From BHER01 sp051652245 (GTDB taxonomy: Bacteria; Bacillota_I; Bacilli_A; Culicoidibacterales; Culicoidibacteraceae): DNA of 26,864 bases. Below are positions 1 through 7,373 of the stretch, piece after piece. Each line of letters begins with the position of its first letter. Within the stretch, counting starts at the first letter, position 1. The notes below the pieces were generated by a model. That model was given only the letters and a program-made list of their open reading frames with translations. It was not told where the DNA came from and made no database searches. The position numbers and the translations under genes were made by a program. The stretch covers positions 1 through 26,864 of the forward strand of contig JBOFTV010000039.1 of NCBI GenBank assembly GCA_051652245.1, in the 5' to 3' direction.

Positions 1-1
1 A

Positions 2-70
2 GGTATTGTTACCCACGAGCAATTAGTCCACTACGGGAAAAACTGGTGTACAACAATTAAAAATAACTAA
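2..70 (+). CDS. C-terminal end of an unidentified upstream gene (partial)
   Basis: An open frame enters from the left edge and stops at TAA 68-70, giving about 22 residues that end WCTTIKNN. A second frame stops at 58-60, so the frame is not certain. A strong terminator starts at once after the stop, which supports the end of a real transcription unit here. Too little is present to name the protein. Confidence 0.35.
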   Translation, partial: GIVTHEQLVHYGKNWCTTIKNN

Positions 71-120
71 AAAACGTCATAAAGCCTTTCGTAACAAGGG
101 TTTATGACGTTTTTTTCTTT
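71..120 (+). terminator. Rho-independent terminator of the upstream gene
   Basis: The arms AAAACGTCATAAA (71-83) and TTTATGACGTTTT (101-113) are perfectly complementary. The loop can extend through CCTT/AAGG, and a T-rich run follows to about 120. It lies directly after the stop codon at the left edge. Confidence 0.85.
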
Positions 121-180
121 TTTTGCTGATAAACTCAGGAATAATCGCAGAAAAATTAGTATCCGCTTACAAAAAAACTG

Positions 181-209
181 TTGAATAATATGATATAATA
201 TGATATATT
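181..209 (+). promoter_or_regulatory. σA-type promoter with a tandem 10-bp repeat
   Basis: TTGAAT (181-186) and TATATT (204-209) are separated by 17 bp. The spacer and -10 consist largely of two back-to-back copies of TAATATGATA (186-195 and 196-205), which is one helical turn per copy. It lies about 40 bp upstream of the short ORF at 249 and is the only clear promoter ahead of the membrane-protein cluster. Whether the repeat is an operator or just AT-rich sequence cannot be told from sequence alone. Confidence 0.5.
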
Positions 210-248
210 ATATAGAATATAAGTTTCTATATAGAGCAAAGGTTTTTT

Positions 249-374
249 ATGAAAAAAATTATAATTAGAGTAGTGTTTTTGATTTTAGTAGTATTTACTA
301 TCAGTAGTGTACCTTTACAAGCACGAGTAAATTTAGTCTCTCGATGGGTGAGGTGGGAGTGTTGTCATTGGTAG
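249..374 (+). CDS. Short signal-peptide ORF, possibly a broken secreted-peptide gene
   Basis: ATG 249 follows AAAGG at a good distance and encodes 41 residues. The first 25 form a textbook Sec signal: a Lys/Arg-rich start (KKIIIR), a hydrophobic core of about 13 residues, and a VPLQA cleavage-like end. Only 16 residues follow, rich in Trp and Cys (WVRWECCHW), before TAG. Neighbouring frames stay fairly open after the stop, so the original product may have been longer and lost to a frameshift. Its place as first gene before an ABC cluster is typical of bacteriocin or secreted-peptide precursors such as the lactococcin 972 group. I could not align the mature part convincingly with that family, so the identity is open. 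Confidence 0.35.
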   Translation: MKKIIIRVVFLILVVFTISSVPLQARVNLVSRWVRWECCHW

Positions 375-530
375 AGATGGAATTTGCACGAACAGTAGTT
401 GATTAGGCATCTCCAAATGGTCCTTGTCTAAAGTTTGATATATATGAACAAAAACAGAGTTCAAGTGAATACGAGAAGATTTAAGCCTATTGTGTAAGCT
501 TTGAGAGTAACGAAAGGGATGGAACAAAAT

Positions 531-1223
531 ATGAATAAAATAAAAAAAACAGTTATAATGCTTGTGAGTCTATCGCTAGTGATAATTATCGGTTTTACTA
601 GCTATAATTATTTTGGTCGACAAAAAGGAACCTTTGGAGTAGAAGAGCTAGCAAACTATGATGTAAATACTGCAGAAAAAAGTGCCTTTGAGCTATACAC
701 TGAAAGCTTAGAAAAGCTTGATCGTGAAATAAGGCAGGAATTAAATAATGGTCTCGAGTTAACGATGCAATTTGAAAGTATGGGCACTAATTATCGGGAG
801 TCAAAAGAAGGGGATGGAACAATTTGTCGGGGAGCAAATTGGCAAAAAATAAAACTGAAAAATACGAGTGAGACAAGAATTGTAATAAATAAGGAAGCAT
901 TTTATTATTATATAGATGAGGAAAATCGTAATTTTCCAACAAATGTTCTAGAAAATGAAAAATGGGGGAAGTATAGCTTCGATAGTTTCCCCGTGGTATT
1001 AGATCAAGGTCAAGAAAAAGAATTGATTCTGGCATTTGAATATGATTTTTTGGGGAAAAGATACCCTGCAGATTCAACACCAGAACAACGATCAGCGCAT
1101 ATCTATGAACGAGCTTTCTTCTTTAAATTATCAGATAATGCGCTGGAAACGAAGATTGAACAAATGGGGCTATCTCTTTCATGTGCATCAACAGAACTAG
1201 AGGAAAAAAAACTGATAGGATAG
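531..1223 (+). CDS. Membrane-anchored extracytoplasmic protein, DUF4352-like fold (hypothetical)
   Basis: About 230 residues from ATG 531; ATG 519 in the same frame sits directly against the AAAGGG at 513-518 and is less likely. The N-terminus is a Lys-rich stretch followed by one hydrophobic segment (about residues 7-27, VIMLVSLSLVIIIGF), with no lipobox Cys, so the protein is probably anchored and faces outside. The outer part has alternating beta-like stretches (WQKIKLKNTSETRIVINKEA, then VVLDQGQEKELILAFEY) of the kind seen in telokin-like DUF4352 domains. Two Cys, near residues 98 and 217, could form a disulfide. It ends 10 nt before the first permease and is likely cotranscribed with it, so an accessory, substrate-binding or immunity role is possible. 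The fold assignment is a pattern impression. Confidence 0.7.
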   Translation: MNKIKKTVIMLVSLSLVIIIGFTSYNYFGRQKGTFGVEELANYDVNTAEKSAFELYTESLEKLDREIRQELNNGLELTMQFESMGTNYRESKEGDGTICRGANWQKIKLKNTSETRIVINKEAFYYYIDEENRNFPTNVLENEKWGKYSFDSFPVVLDQGQEKELILAFEYDFLGKRYPADSTPEQRSAHIYERAFFFKLSDNALETKIEQMGLSLSCASTELEEKKLIG

Positions 1224-1233
1224 GTGGTTAAGC

Positions 1234-2313
1234 GTGAGACTAAAAAGATTATTGCAATATATACCAATAACAATGGCGATCATTCTAATAAATATAGTGA
1301 CTGTTATTATCGTTAATCAGCTAGATAGCGAATATTATAAAGCAAAACAAGCGGAGAGCATTGTACAAACAGAAACAATCGCAAGATTTGAAGTAGAGAG
1401 CTCAGATATTTTACTAAATAGAATACAAGCGAACAAACAAAATTTACCAGATGTAACTTTTGTTGTGGAATATTATCAGAATATTCCAGATAATCCGTTA
1501 AATCAGGTTTACATAATATGGAACCAAAAAGACCAAGAGATACCTCTGCCAATTCGGCATATTATAAAGCCAACAGAAATTGCTAATAGAAACCGTTCAT
1601 ATGTTGGAAATAAAGTGTGGTATAATTTGTCTACTGAAAATAAGAAGGGGCTATCAATAAATACAAAAGAATTTTCAATTGCTGGAATTGCAGGGGAAAA
1701 AGGTGTAAATTACGGATTGTTTGATGAATCTATAATAATTTTTGGGGAGATGATTGATAGTGAGTACACAAGTAGAATTCCACAAAATTACGCCGGTTCG
1801 CTTTATATAATGAGTCAAAATACGGAGATAATCAACCAGTTTCAGAATGTTTTATCGATAGCGTCAGCTGCTGAAATTACAGCAAGCTTAGCTTATTCTG
1901 ACTATGCTGATAAGTATCTGCAAAATGAGTCAGCCTTTAGCGGATTTGTTTTAAGGCAAGTCATGCCACTTTATATTATTGTTGCTATAACGGTAGGAAT
2001 TATGACGTATTTCCTTATTGAGCAACAGCGGTATAAATTTTTGGTTATGAAGGTTGTAGGTGCAACAAATAGGGAAATATTAAAGCAAATTATAATTATA
2101 ATTTGCATATTATATTTTTTAATAATGAGTATAACGATAGGGATTCAAAGAGGTTCAGTTATATTTGACCTGCCATTTTTAGCGAAAATAAGAAATAATT
2201 TTTATGGTATCTTGTTTTTCCAAACAGCATTTTTTATTGCAATATATACTATTTTTACAATGATTGGCGTTTATAAAAATCAGCCTGCGAACTTTTTAAA
2301 AGAAAAAAAATAA
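1234..2313 (+). CDS. FtsX/MacB-like ABC permease, four-TM type (1 of 3)
   Basis: GTG 1234 is preceded by AGGTGG (1222-1227) and encodes 359 residues. One N-terminal membrane segment (about 10-28) is followed by an external domain of roughly 215 residues and three C-terminal segments (about 247-265, 285-305, 325-345). The cytoplasmic loop after the second segment reads QQRYKFLVMKVVGATNREIL, the usual FtsX coupling loop (charged residues, then a GAT-type turn). This is the MacB/LolE layout, in which the ATPase drives a mechanical movement of outer domains rather than classical channel transport. In the lactococcin 972 clusters a large bacteriocin-associated membrane protein occupies this place; the present protein is about half that size. 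Substrate unknown. Confidence 0.75.
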   Translation: MRLKRLLQYIPITMAIILINIVTVIIVNQLDSEYYKAKQAESIVQTETIARFEVESSDILLNRIQANKQNLPDVTFVVEYYQNIPDNPLNQVYIIWNQKDQEIPLPIRHIIKPTEIANRNRSYVGNKVWYNLSTENKKGLSINTKEFSIAGIAGEKGVNYGLFDESIIIFGEMIDSEYTSRIPQNYAGSLYIMSQNTEIINQFQNVLSIASAAEITASLAYSDYADKYLQNESAFSGFVLRQVMPLYIIVAITVGIMTYFLIEQQRYKFLVMKVVGATNREILKQIIIIICILYFLIMSITIGIQRGSVIFDLPFLAKIRNNFYGILFFQTAFFIAIYTIFTMIGVYKNQPANFLKEKK

Positions 2314-2440
2314 GCGATAAAGTGGTATGTAGGAAAAATACACGTATGATTCTGTGAGGGGAAAAAGAGACTTACTCTTGCAAGAACAGAATAAAATAAA
2401 GAGAGAGAGGAAGTCGAGTTAGTCTACTTGACGGATAGAT

Positions 2441-3595
2441 ATGCTTATAGAACAGAGTATATTACTCATGATAAAAAGACCGTGGACAACACTCCTTTTG
2501 GTTATTCAGTTGATAATTATATGTTTCCAAATGAGTGGTTGCTATTTGATGATTGAAACTATTCAAACAAAAGAACAAATTCTAGCTTCTTTAACAAAGA
2601 AAGACGAGACAATAATTAATGTACAGGCAATACAATCAAGAGAGGAAATTGACGGGAGAACAAGGAGGGACACGAATCAAATTGAACAGCTATTTGAAAA
2701 AGAAAAGATAGTTGCAAATAAATTTTATTTGACGGGAGGTAAATTAGCGAAAGCGGATTATCCGCCTATTCCGACACTCACAAAAAACTATGAATATATC
2801 CAAAATAAGTCGGAGCTAGAAGCTTTAATTGTAAGTGAGCCACTAAAAGGAGAATTCATATTTACTGAAGGGGAAAACTTTCATGAAAGTGATTTTGAAG
2901 AAGGCCCCGCTCCTGTTATTCTTGGAGAAGCATTTCGCTTTGTTCACAAATTGGGCGATGTATTTGAAATTGATATGAGCACAGGTGGAGGAATTGGCAA
3001 AGTTCAACTAAAAGTAAAGGGATTTCTTAAAGAAAAGACGCTCCAACCAATATTAACAAATTTTTTAGCTTATTCTACAGAAAACTTTAATAATTATTTC
3101 ATTATTGGAATGCAGAAGCAAGAGCATCCCCTCTTTTATGCACCCTCTTATAATATTCAAGTGAGTGATATGCAATATCAGAGTTTACAACCGCTCATTT
3201 ATGAATTGAATGAGAGTAGATACGCGATTTCTGATGAATTTTCCCATAAAAAGAAAGAGAGAAGTGTGTTTGTGCAACAAATAAATGTGCTGATTACACA
3301 ACTAGTCTTTTATCTTTTTATTGTGATAATGACATATTATATTTTAGCCTTTCAAATTTGGCGAAATCAAGAAAGCGAATATTTGATATTTAAACTTATT
3401 GGGGGAACAATGAAGTTTGCCAAAAGTTGTTTTATTGGTTATTTTGTCGGTATATGGTCAACAGCAATTATTATCTGGCAAGGAATCGCTTTATTTAATG
3501 ACAATAGCCACAATGGAATGATAACAATAGCAACTATTACTCTTGGTATGACTGTGAGTCTACTACTAGTTCTGGTGAAAAAAAGAATTAATTGA
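2441..3595 (+). CDS. FtsX/MacB-like ABC permease, four-TM type (2 of 3)
   Basis: 384 residues with the same layout as the preceding permease: one N-terminal membrane segment (about 15-37, LLLVIQLIIICFQMSGCYL), a large external domain, and three C-terminal segments (about 285-305, 330-350, 358-378). The coupling loop is RNQESEYLIFKLIGGTMKFA. The ribosome site before ATG 2441 is weak (ACGGATAG), and 127 nt separate it from the upstream gene, so it may have lower or separate expression. It ends 26 nt before the preferred ATPase start. The two similar half-size permeases could form a heterodimer under the single ATPase. The substrate cannot be read from the sequence. Confidence 0.72.
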   Translation: MLIEQSILLMIKRPWTTLLLVIQLIIICFQMSGCYLMIETIQTKEQILASLTKKDETIINVQAIQSREEIDGRTRRDTNQIEQLFEKEKIVANKFYLTGGKLAKADYPPIPTLTKNYEYIQNKSELEALIVSEPLKGEFIFTEGENFHESDFEEGPAPVILGEAFRFVHKLGDVFEIDMSTGGGIGKVQLKVKGFLKEKTLQPILTNFLAYSTENFNNYFIIGMQKQEHPLFYAPSYNIQVSDMQYQSLQPLIYELNESRYAISDEFSHKKKERSVFVQQINVLITQLVFYLFIVIMTYYILAFQIWRNQESEYLIFKLIGGTMKFAKSCFIGYFVGIWSTAIIIWQGIALFNDNSHNGMITIATITLGMTVSLLLVLVKKRIN

Positions 3596-3621
3596 AGAAA
3601 AAGAAGGGCGGAAGAATCAAA

Positions 3622-4314
3622 ATGATGCAAATTAGTAATGGATATAAAAAGATAATAACAAAGTATGTTACGATTAATATTTTACAAAATATAAACATTA
3701 TCATAGAAAAAGGAGAAATGATTGCAATAACTGGTCCATCGGGATCAGGGAAGACGACGCTATTAAATATCCTTGGTGCGTTAGATAAGATTTCTAGTGG
3801 GGAATATTTGTACCAAGGTAAAAATATAGCAGATTGCAAAGAAATTGAACTTGCAAAGTTGCGAAATACTTCATTTGGTTTTGTGGTTCAAAACTTTGCT
3901 TTACTACATGATTATAATGTTTCTGAAAACATTGAAATGCCACTACGGTTTGCTAAAAAAAAGAAGAAAGAACGTAAAAAAATTACGGAAGAGATACTAA
4001 GAAAATTAGCTATAATATCACAGAAAAACAAGATGATATTTGAGCTTTCAGGTGGACAGCAGCAAAGGGTAGCTATTGCAAGAGCTCTAGTCAACGATCC
4101 GGATGTTATCCTAGCTGATGAGCCCACTGGTTCACTTGATAGTGTAACGGGGGCTAAAGTGATGGAATTATTATTAGCAGCGCATGCCTCTGGAAAAACG
4201 GTTATTATCGTCACACATGATGAAAACATTGCACAAAATTGTCAAAGACGTATCTACTTAGAAGATGGAAGAATAATTGCGGATGAGCACAGAAAGCATG
4301 GGGTGACTAAATGA
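3622..4314 (+). CDS. ABC transporter ATPase, LolD/MacB class (bacteriocin-export-like)
   Basis: 230 residues from ATG 3622, which has AAGGGCGG ten nt upstream; the upstream in-frame TTG at 3592 overlaps the previous stop and has a poor ribosome site. All ABC elements are intact: Walker A GPSGSGKTT, Q-loop (FVVQNFALLHDYNVSEN), signature LSGGQQQR, Walker B VILADEP followed by TGSLD, and the H-switch VTHDE. The Q-loop and GSLD pattern are those of ATPases paired with FtsX-type permeases, including LolD, MacB and the putative lactococcin 972 group exporters. A Lys-rich insert (KKKKKERKK) lies in the helical domain. Its stop overlaps the ATG of the third permease (ATGA), so the two are translationally coupled. 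Confidence 0.9.
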   Translation: MMQISNGYKKIITKYVTINILQNINIIIEKGEMIAITGPSGSGKTTLLNILGALDKISSGEYLYQGKNIADCKEIELAKLRNTSFGFVVQNFALLHDYNVSENIEMPLRFAKKKKKERKKITEEILRKLAIISQKNKMIFELSGGQQQRVAIARALVNDPDVILADEPTGSLDSVTGAKVMELLLAAHASGKTVIIVTHDENIAQNCQRRIYLEDGRIIADEHRKHGVTK

Positions 4315-5705
4315 CAAGCGGAACAAAAGCATATTTAACAATTACACGTAATAAATCTTATTTACTCCTATTGGGAATCATTTTTGTGTTATCGCAATTA
4401 CTATTTCTAGGTTATTTTATTGACATAACGAATCAAAGAGCCATTACCAAAGTAAAGTCGCAAGTTGGACCTACGGTTATTGCGGTAGTTGACCAAAATA
4501 AAATAGAGCATGGAATTGTTCCGTTTACTAAAGATAGAATGCTGGAAATTAGCAAGTTACCAGAAGTGTTAGCATATGACTATAAAACATCAATTCCATT
4601 ATTGGGCAACCAAATTAAAAAAGTGCAGACAGAAGGAAAAAAAACAGATGCACCATTTTATTTCATTGGAATTCAATATCCCAAAATGACCGAAATAGAA
4701 ACAAAAAGTATGGCATTAATCCAGGGGCGCACATTTACACAAGAAGAAATTGCTCAAGACAAGCAAGTGGTTATAATCTCCCAAGAATTACTAGAAAAGA
4801 ATAATTTACAGCTGAATGACTCAGTTATCTTTGATTATATTCAATATGAACCTTCTACTAGCACCAAATTAGATAATGAGGAACGTACAATTTCGCAGAG
4901 GACACCATATGAATTTGAAATTATTGGGACATATAAGAAACAGGAAAAATTGGAACTAAATGATATGCGTTTACCAGAAGAATACTTAAATAATATCAAA
5001 GATAAACAAGTAAATGAAATATATACTACAAATAATGCCATTGCTAAAATCAAGAAAGAATCGGCAATTGAATTTAACGAAGAAAAATATTTTGGCAATG
5101 TAACTTTTTTATTGAATTCGATGGATGATATTAGTTCTTTTACTGAAAATGCTAAGATGTACCTACCCGAAAGTTACATGTTTATTGGAACTAATGATGC
5201 GGGTGAAATGATTCAAAACGCTTTGCAAAGTAGCCAAAACATAGGTCAAATGGTAATGTTTTTAACAATAGCTATTTCTATTATTTTAAGTTCATTCGTT
5301 TTAACATTAATTTTTAAGCAACGGAAAAAAGAATTTGGGATATACTTAGCATTAGGGATAAAAAAAATAGAATTGATTAAACAAGTGCTATTTGAGCTTT
5401 ATACGATTGGATTGATAGCATTGCTACTTTCATTTTCTATTTTCCATTTTATCATGCCCGGCATAACAGAATCAATTATAAGAACTGAGCTCTATAATAC
5501 AAGTACAGAAAGAGAAGTTCCAAAATATGGAATTGAGGCACTAGAAGTTGATCAATCAGCGGAGGCATATATTGAACCTGTCATCTTGATTGAAGATTAC
5601 GCTATAATAGTGGTAGGGGTATTTGTAATTATTACCGCAAGTTCAATTATGTTAATTTATCAGATTTTGAGGTATCCTGTAAAAAATATTTTGTTAGATT
5701 ACTAA
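4311..5705 (+). CDS. FtsX/MacB-like ABC permease, four-TM type (3 of 3)
   Basis: 464 residues starting in a 4-bp ATGA overlap with the ATPase gene, so this is the permease most surely tied to that ATPase. It has one N-terminal membrane segment (about 17-37), an external domain with the MacB-like sequence IQGRTFTQEEIAQDKQVVIIS, and three C-terminal segments (about 310-335, 358-382, 427-450). The FtsX coupling loop is KQRKKEFGIYLALGIKKIEL. It closes the cluster; no clear terminator follows before the arginine promoter at 5756. The cluster has three four-TM permeases for one ATPase, while a working complex needs two, so alternative pairings or a duplicated component are possible. Confidence 0.82.
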   Translation: MTSGTKAYLTITRNKSYLLLLGIIFVLSQLLFLGYFIDITNQRAITKVKSQVGPTVIAVVDQNKIEHGIVPFTKDRMLEISKLPEVLAYDYKTSIPLLGNQIKKVQTEGKKTDAPFYFIGIQYPKMTEIETKSMALIQGRTFTQEEIAQDKQVVIISQELLEKNNLQLNDSVIFDYIQYEPSTSTKLDNEERTISQRTPYEFEIIGTYKKQEKLELNDMRLPEEYLNNIKDKQVNEIYTTNNAIAKIKKESAIEFNEEKYFGNVTFLLNSMDDISSFTENAKMYLPESYMFIGTNDAGEMIQNALQSSQNIGQMVMFLTIAISIILSSFVLTLIFKQRKKEFGIYLALGIKKIELIKQVLFELYTIGLIALLLSFSIFHFIMPGITESIIRTELYNTSTEREVPKYGIEALEVDQSAEAYIEPVILIEDYAIIVVGVFVIITASSIMLIYQILRYPVKNILLDY

Positions 5706-5755
5706 ATTATTATCATATACGTGTTACTCAAACATTACAATTATTGAAAAAAAGG

Positions 5756-5784
5756 TAGACAAGACATCAAAGAACTGATACAAT
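5756..5784 (+). promoter_or_regulatory. σA promoter of the arginine operon
   Basis: TAGACA (5756-5761) and TACAAT (5779-5784) each match five of six consensus positions and are spaced exactly 17 bp apart. This predicts a transcript start near 5791 and a leader of about 350 nt before argG. I see no clear ArgR operator around it. Confidence 0.75.
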
Positions 5785-5826
5785 TATAACTAATTTATAT
5801 TATTAAAAAGAAAGGAACGATGAGTT

Positions 5827-5901
5827 ATGCAAAATCAATCAATTATTTTATTAAGCATCCGACGTAGCCGCTGTAAAAATACAGTGGGTTTATCGATGTA
5901 G
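5827..5901 (+). CDS. Putative arginine leader peptide (24 aa)
   Basis: ATG 5827 stands ten nt after AAAGGA (5811-5816) and encodes 24 residues ending at TAG 5899-5901. Residues 12-15 are Arg-Arg-Ser-Arg, written with three different CGN codons (CGA CGT AGC CGC), then Cys and Lys. Such a run in a tiny ORF between the operon promoter and a terminator is what an attenuation leader looks like: a ribosome short of charged tRNA-Arg would pause there. The pause codons overlap the left arm of the hairpin 5868-5887 (CCGCTGT with ACAGTGG), so a stalled ribosome would block that fold. A second ATG (5820) gives only 15 residues in another frame and is too near the ribosome site. Confidence 0.6.
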   Translation: MQNQSIILLSIRRSRCKNTVGLSM

Positions 5902-6051
5902 TATCAAATAAAATTTTGCTACCTCATCATCCTAAATAATTATCAAATTTATTTGGTAGGCATTTATGATATGAATTTACTTAACTGTGTTGAAAGAGAA
6001 GTAATTCATGTTATAAATGTTTTTTTTATAACTTCTTTCAACTCAGTTAAG
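5868..6051 (+). promoter_or_regulatory. Structured RNA leader with alternative hairpins upstream of argG
   Basis: Several stems can form: CCGCTGT/ACAGTGG (5868-5887) over the leader-peptide Arg codons; a GATGTAG to CTACCTCATC pairing after the leader stop; a CCTAAATAA to TTATTTGG stem further on; and a long imperfect hairpin from 5980 to 6051, with CTTAACTG pairing CAGTTAAG, GTTGAAAG pairing CTTTCAAC and an inner GTTATAAA/TTTATAAC. No T-box sequence (GGTGG specifier/acceptor bulge pattern) is present. The region probably senses translation of the leader peptide; the exact switch needs folding. Confidence 0.5.
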
Positions 6052-6057
6052 CATTCA

Positions 6058-6106
6058 AGAACTCACAAAATAGTCTAATTAGACTACAATGTGGGTTCTT
6101 TTTTTA
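6058..6106 (+). terminator. Attenuator terminator just upstream of argG
   Basis: AGAACTCACA (6058-6067) pairs with TGTGGGTTCT (6090-6099), with one G-U pair. An inner perfect stem TAGTCT/AGACTA closes on AATT, and a run of T follows (6099-6105). It sits inside the 5' leader, 33 nt before the argG start, so it must be bypassed for the operon to be expressed. Confidence 0.8.
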
Positions 6107-6138
6107 TAAGAAAAAAATTGGAAGGAAAAGTGAAAATA

Positions 6139-7371
6139 ATGGGAAAAAAAATTAAGAAAATAGTATTGGCATATTCAGGAGGATTAGATACATCAGTGAT
6201 TTCGCACTGGCTCCAAGCAAATTATCAAGGGGCAGAAATTATTGCGATGTCTGCTGATGTTGGGCAAGGGACAGAATTAGATGGGCTGGAGCAGAAGGCG
6301 TTGAGCACCGGTGCATCGAAAGTTTATATTGAGGATTTGACAACCGAGTTTGTTGAGGATTTTATTTTTCCAACACTTAAAGCGGGAGCAAAATATGAGG
6401 GACAATATTTACTGGGTACAGCTTTTGCAAGACCGCTAATTGCCAAAAGATTATTGGAAATTGCCCAACTTGAAGGTGCTGATGCAATTGCTCATGGATG
6501 TACTGGTAAAGGAAATGATCAAGTGCGGTTTGAATTGGGTGTTAAAGCATTTGATCCGGATATTGAAATTATTGCACCATGGAGAATTTGGGATATTAAG
6601 GGCCGTGAAGATGCAATTGAGTATGCGCAAAAACATAATATCCCTTTGAAAATTACAAAGGAGACAAATTATTCGAAAGATAAAAATATTTGGCATTTAT
6701 CACATGAGGGGCTAGATTTAGAAGATCCAGCAAATGAGCCAAAATATGATGAAATATTAGAATTGGGTGTGTCACCAGAAAAAGCGCCAGATTTACCAGA
6801 ATATGTGACAATTGACTTTAACCAAGGAATACCTGTAGCACTTGATGGTGTGTCACTTGATGGTGTAGCACTTGTGACCCAGTTAAATCAATTAGGGGGG
6901 AAACATGGGATCGGAATTTTGGATATGCTGGAAAATAGGCTTGTTGGAATGAAGTGTCGGGGAATCTATGAAACACCAGGTGGAAGTATTTTATATCATG
7001 CTCATCAGATGCTTGAAAGTCTTTGTTTAGATAAGCAGACGCAACATTATAAGGCGCAAATTGCGATTAAATTTGGTCAACTTGTGTACGATGGATTATG
7101 GTACACGCCACTAAGGGAGTCGCTTTCAGCCTTTGTTGATCAAACGCAGAAAACAGTTACGGGAACAGTCAAGCTTAAGTTATATAAAGGAAATATCATT
7201 GGAGCAGGGATGACAAGTAAGTATAGTCTTTACTCTGAAGATATTGTAACATTTGGTGAGGACCAATCCTATAATCAAATGGATTCAGCCGGATTTATCA
7301 AATTATTTGGCTTGCCTCTAGAAGTTAAGGCGAGAATGGATAAGAAAAACAAACAAAATAAAGGAGAATAA
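6139..7371 (+). CDS. argG: Argininosuccinate synthase
   Basis: Joins citrulline and aspartate with ATP to give argininosuccinate, the penultimate step of arginine synthesis, in the cytoplasm. The start ATG 6139 follows GGAAGGA; an upstream in-frame GTG (6091) lies inside the terminator stem and is rejected. The product has 410 residues, the normal length. The N-terminal ATP-pyrophosphatase P-loop AYSGGLDTS is at residues 11-19, and further family sequences follow (AHGCTGKGNDQVRFE, APWR, SHEGLDLEDP). It is first in the seven-gene operon and directly behind the attenuator, so regulation acts here. argH follows after 2 nt. Confidence 0.97.
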   Translation: MGKKIKKIVLAYSGGLDTSVISHWLQANYQGAEIIAMSADVGQGTELDGLEQKALSTGASKVYIEDLTTEFVEDFIFPTLKAGAKYEGQYLLGTAFARPLIAKRLLEIAQLEGADAIAHGCTGKGNDQVRFELGVKAFDPDIEIIAPWRIWDIKGREDAIEYAQKHNIPLKITKETNYSKDKNIWHLSHEGLDLEDPANEPKYDEILELGVSPEKAPDLPEYVTIDFNQGIPVALDGVSLDGVALVTQLNQLGGKHGIGILDMLENRLVGMKCRGIYETPGGSILYHAHQMLESLCLDKQTQHYKAQIAIKFGQLVYDGLWYTPLRESLSAFVDQTQKTVTGTVKLKLYKGNIIGAGMTSKYSLYSEDIVTFGEDQSYNQMDSAGFIKLFGLPLEVKARMDKKNKQNKGE

Positions 7372-7373
7372 TT

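Noticed and set aside
249..480. Direct call of this locus as a lactococcin 972 bacteriocin gene
   Set aside because: The position and signal peptide fit, but no frame downstream gives the expected GG-x-W start and the conserved pattern of the mature peptide; only a short Trp/Cys-rich tail is seen.
3912..4229. Minus-strand open frame of 105 codons
   Set aside because: It is antisense to the ABC ATPase, which has complete motifs; the frame has no ribosome site and no protein-like features.
5790..6138. T-box riboswitch or ArgR operator in the argG leader
   Set aside because: No T-box core sequence (GGTGG-type bulge or AG-bulge context) and no convincing palindromic ARG box could be found; the Arg-codon leader peptide explains the structure better.
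6091..6138. Upstream GTG start giving argG 16 extra residues
   Set aside because: The GTG lies within the terminator stem and lacks a ribosome site, while ATG 6139 has one and gives the family-typical N-terminus.
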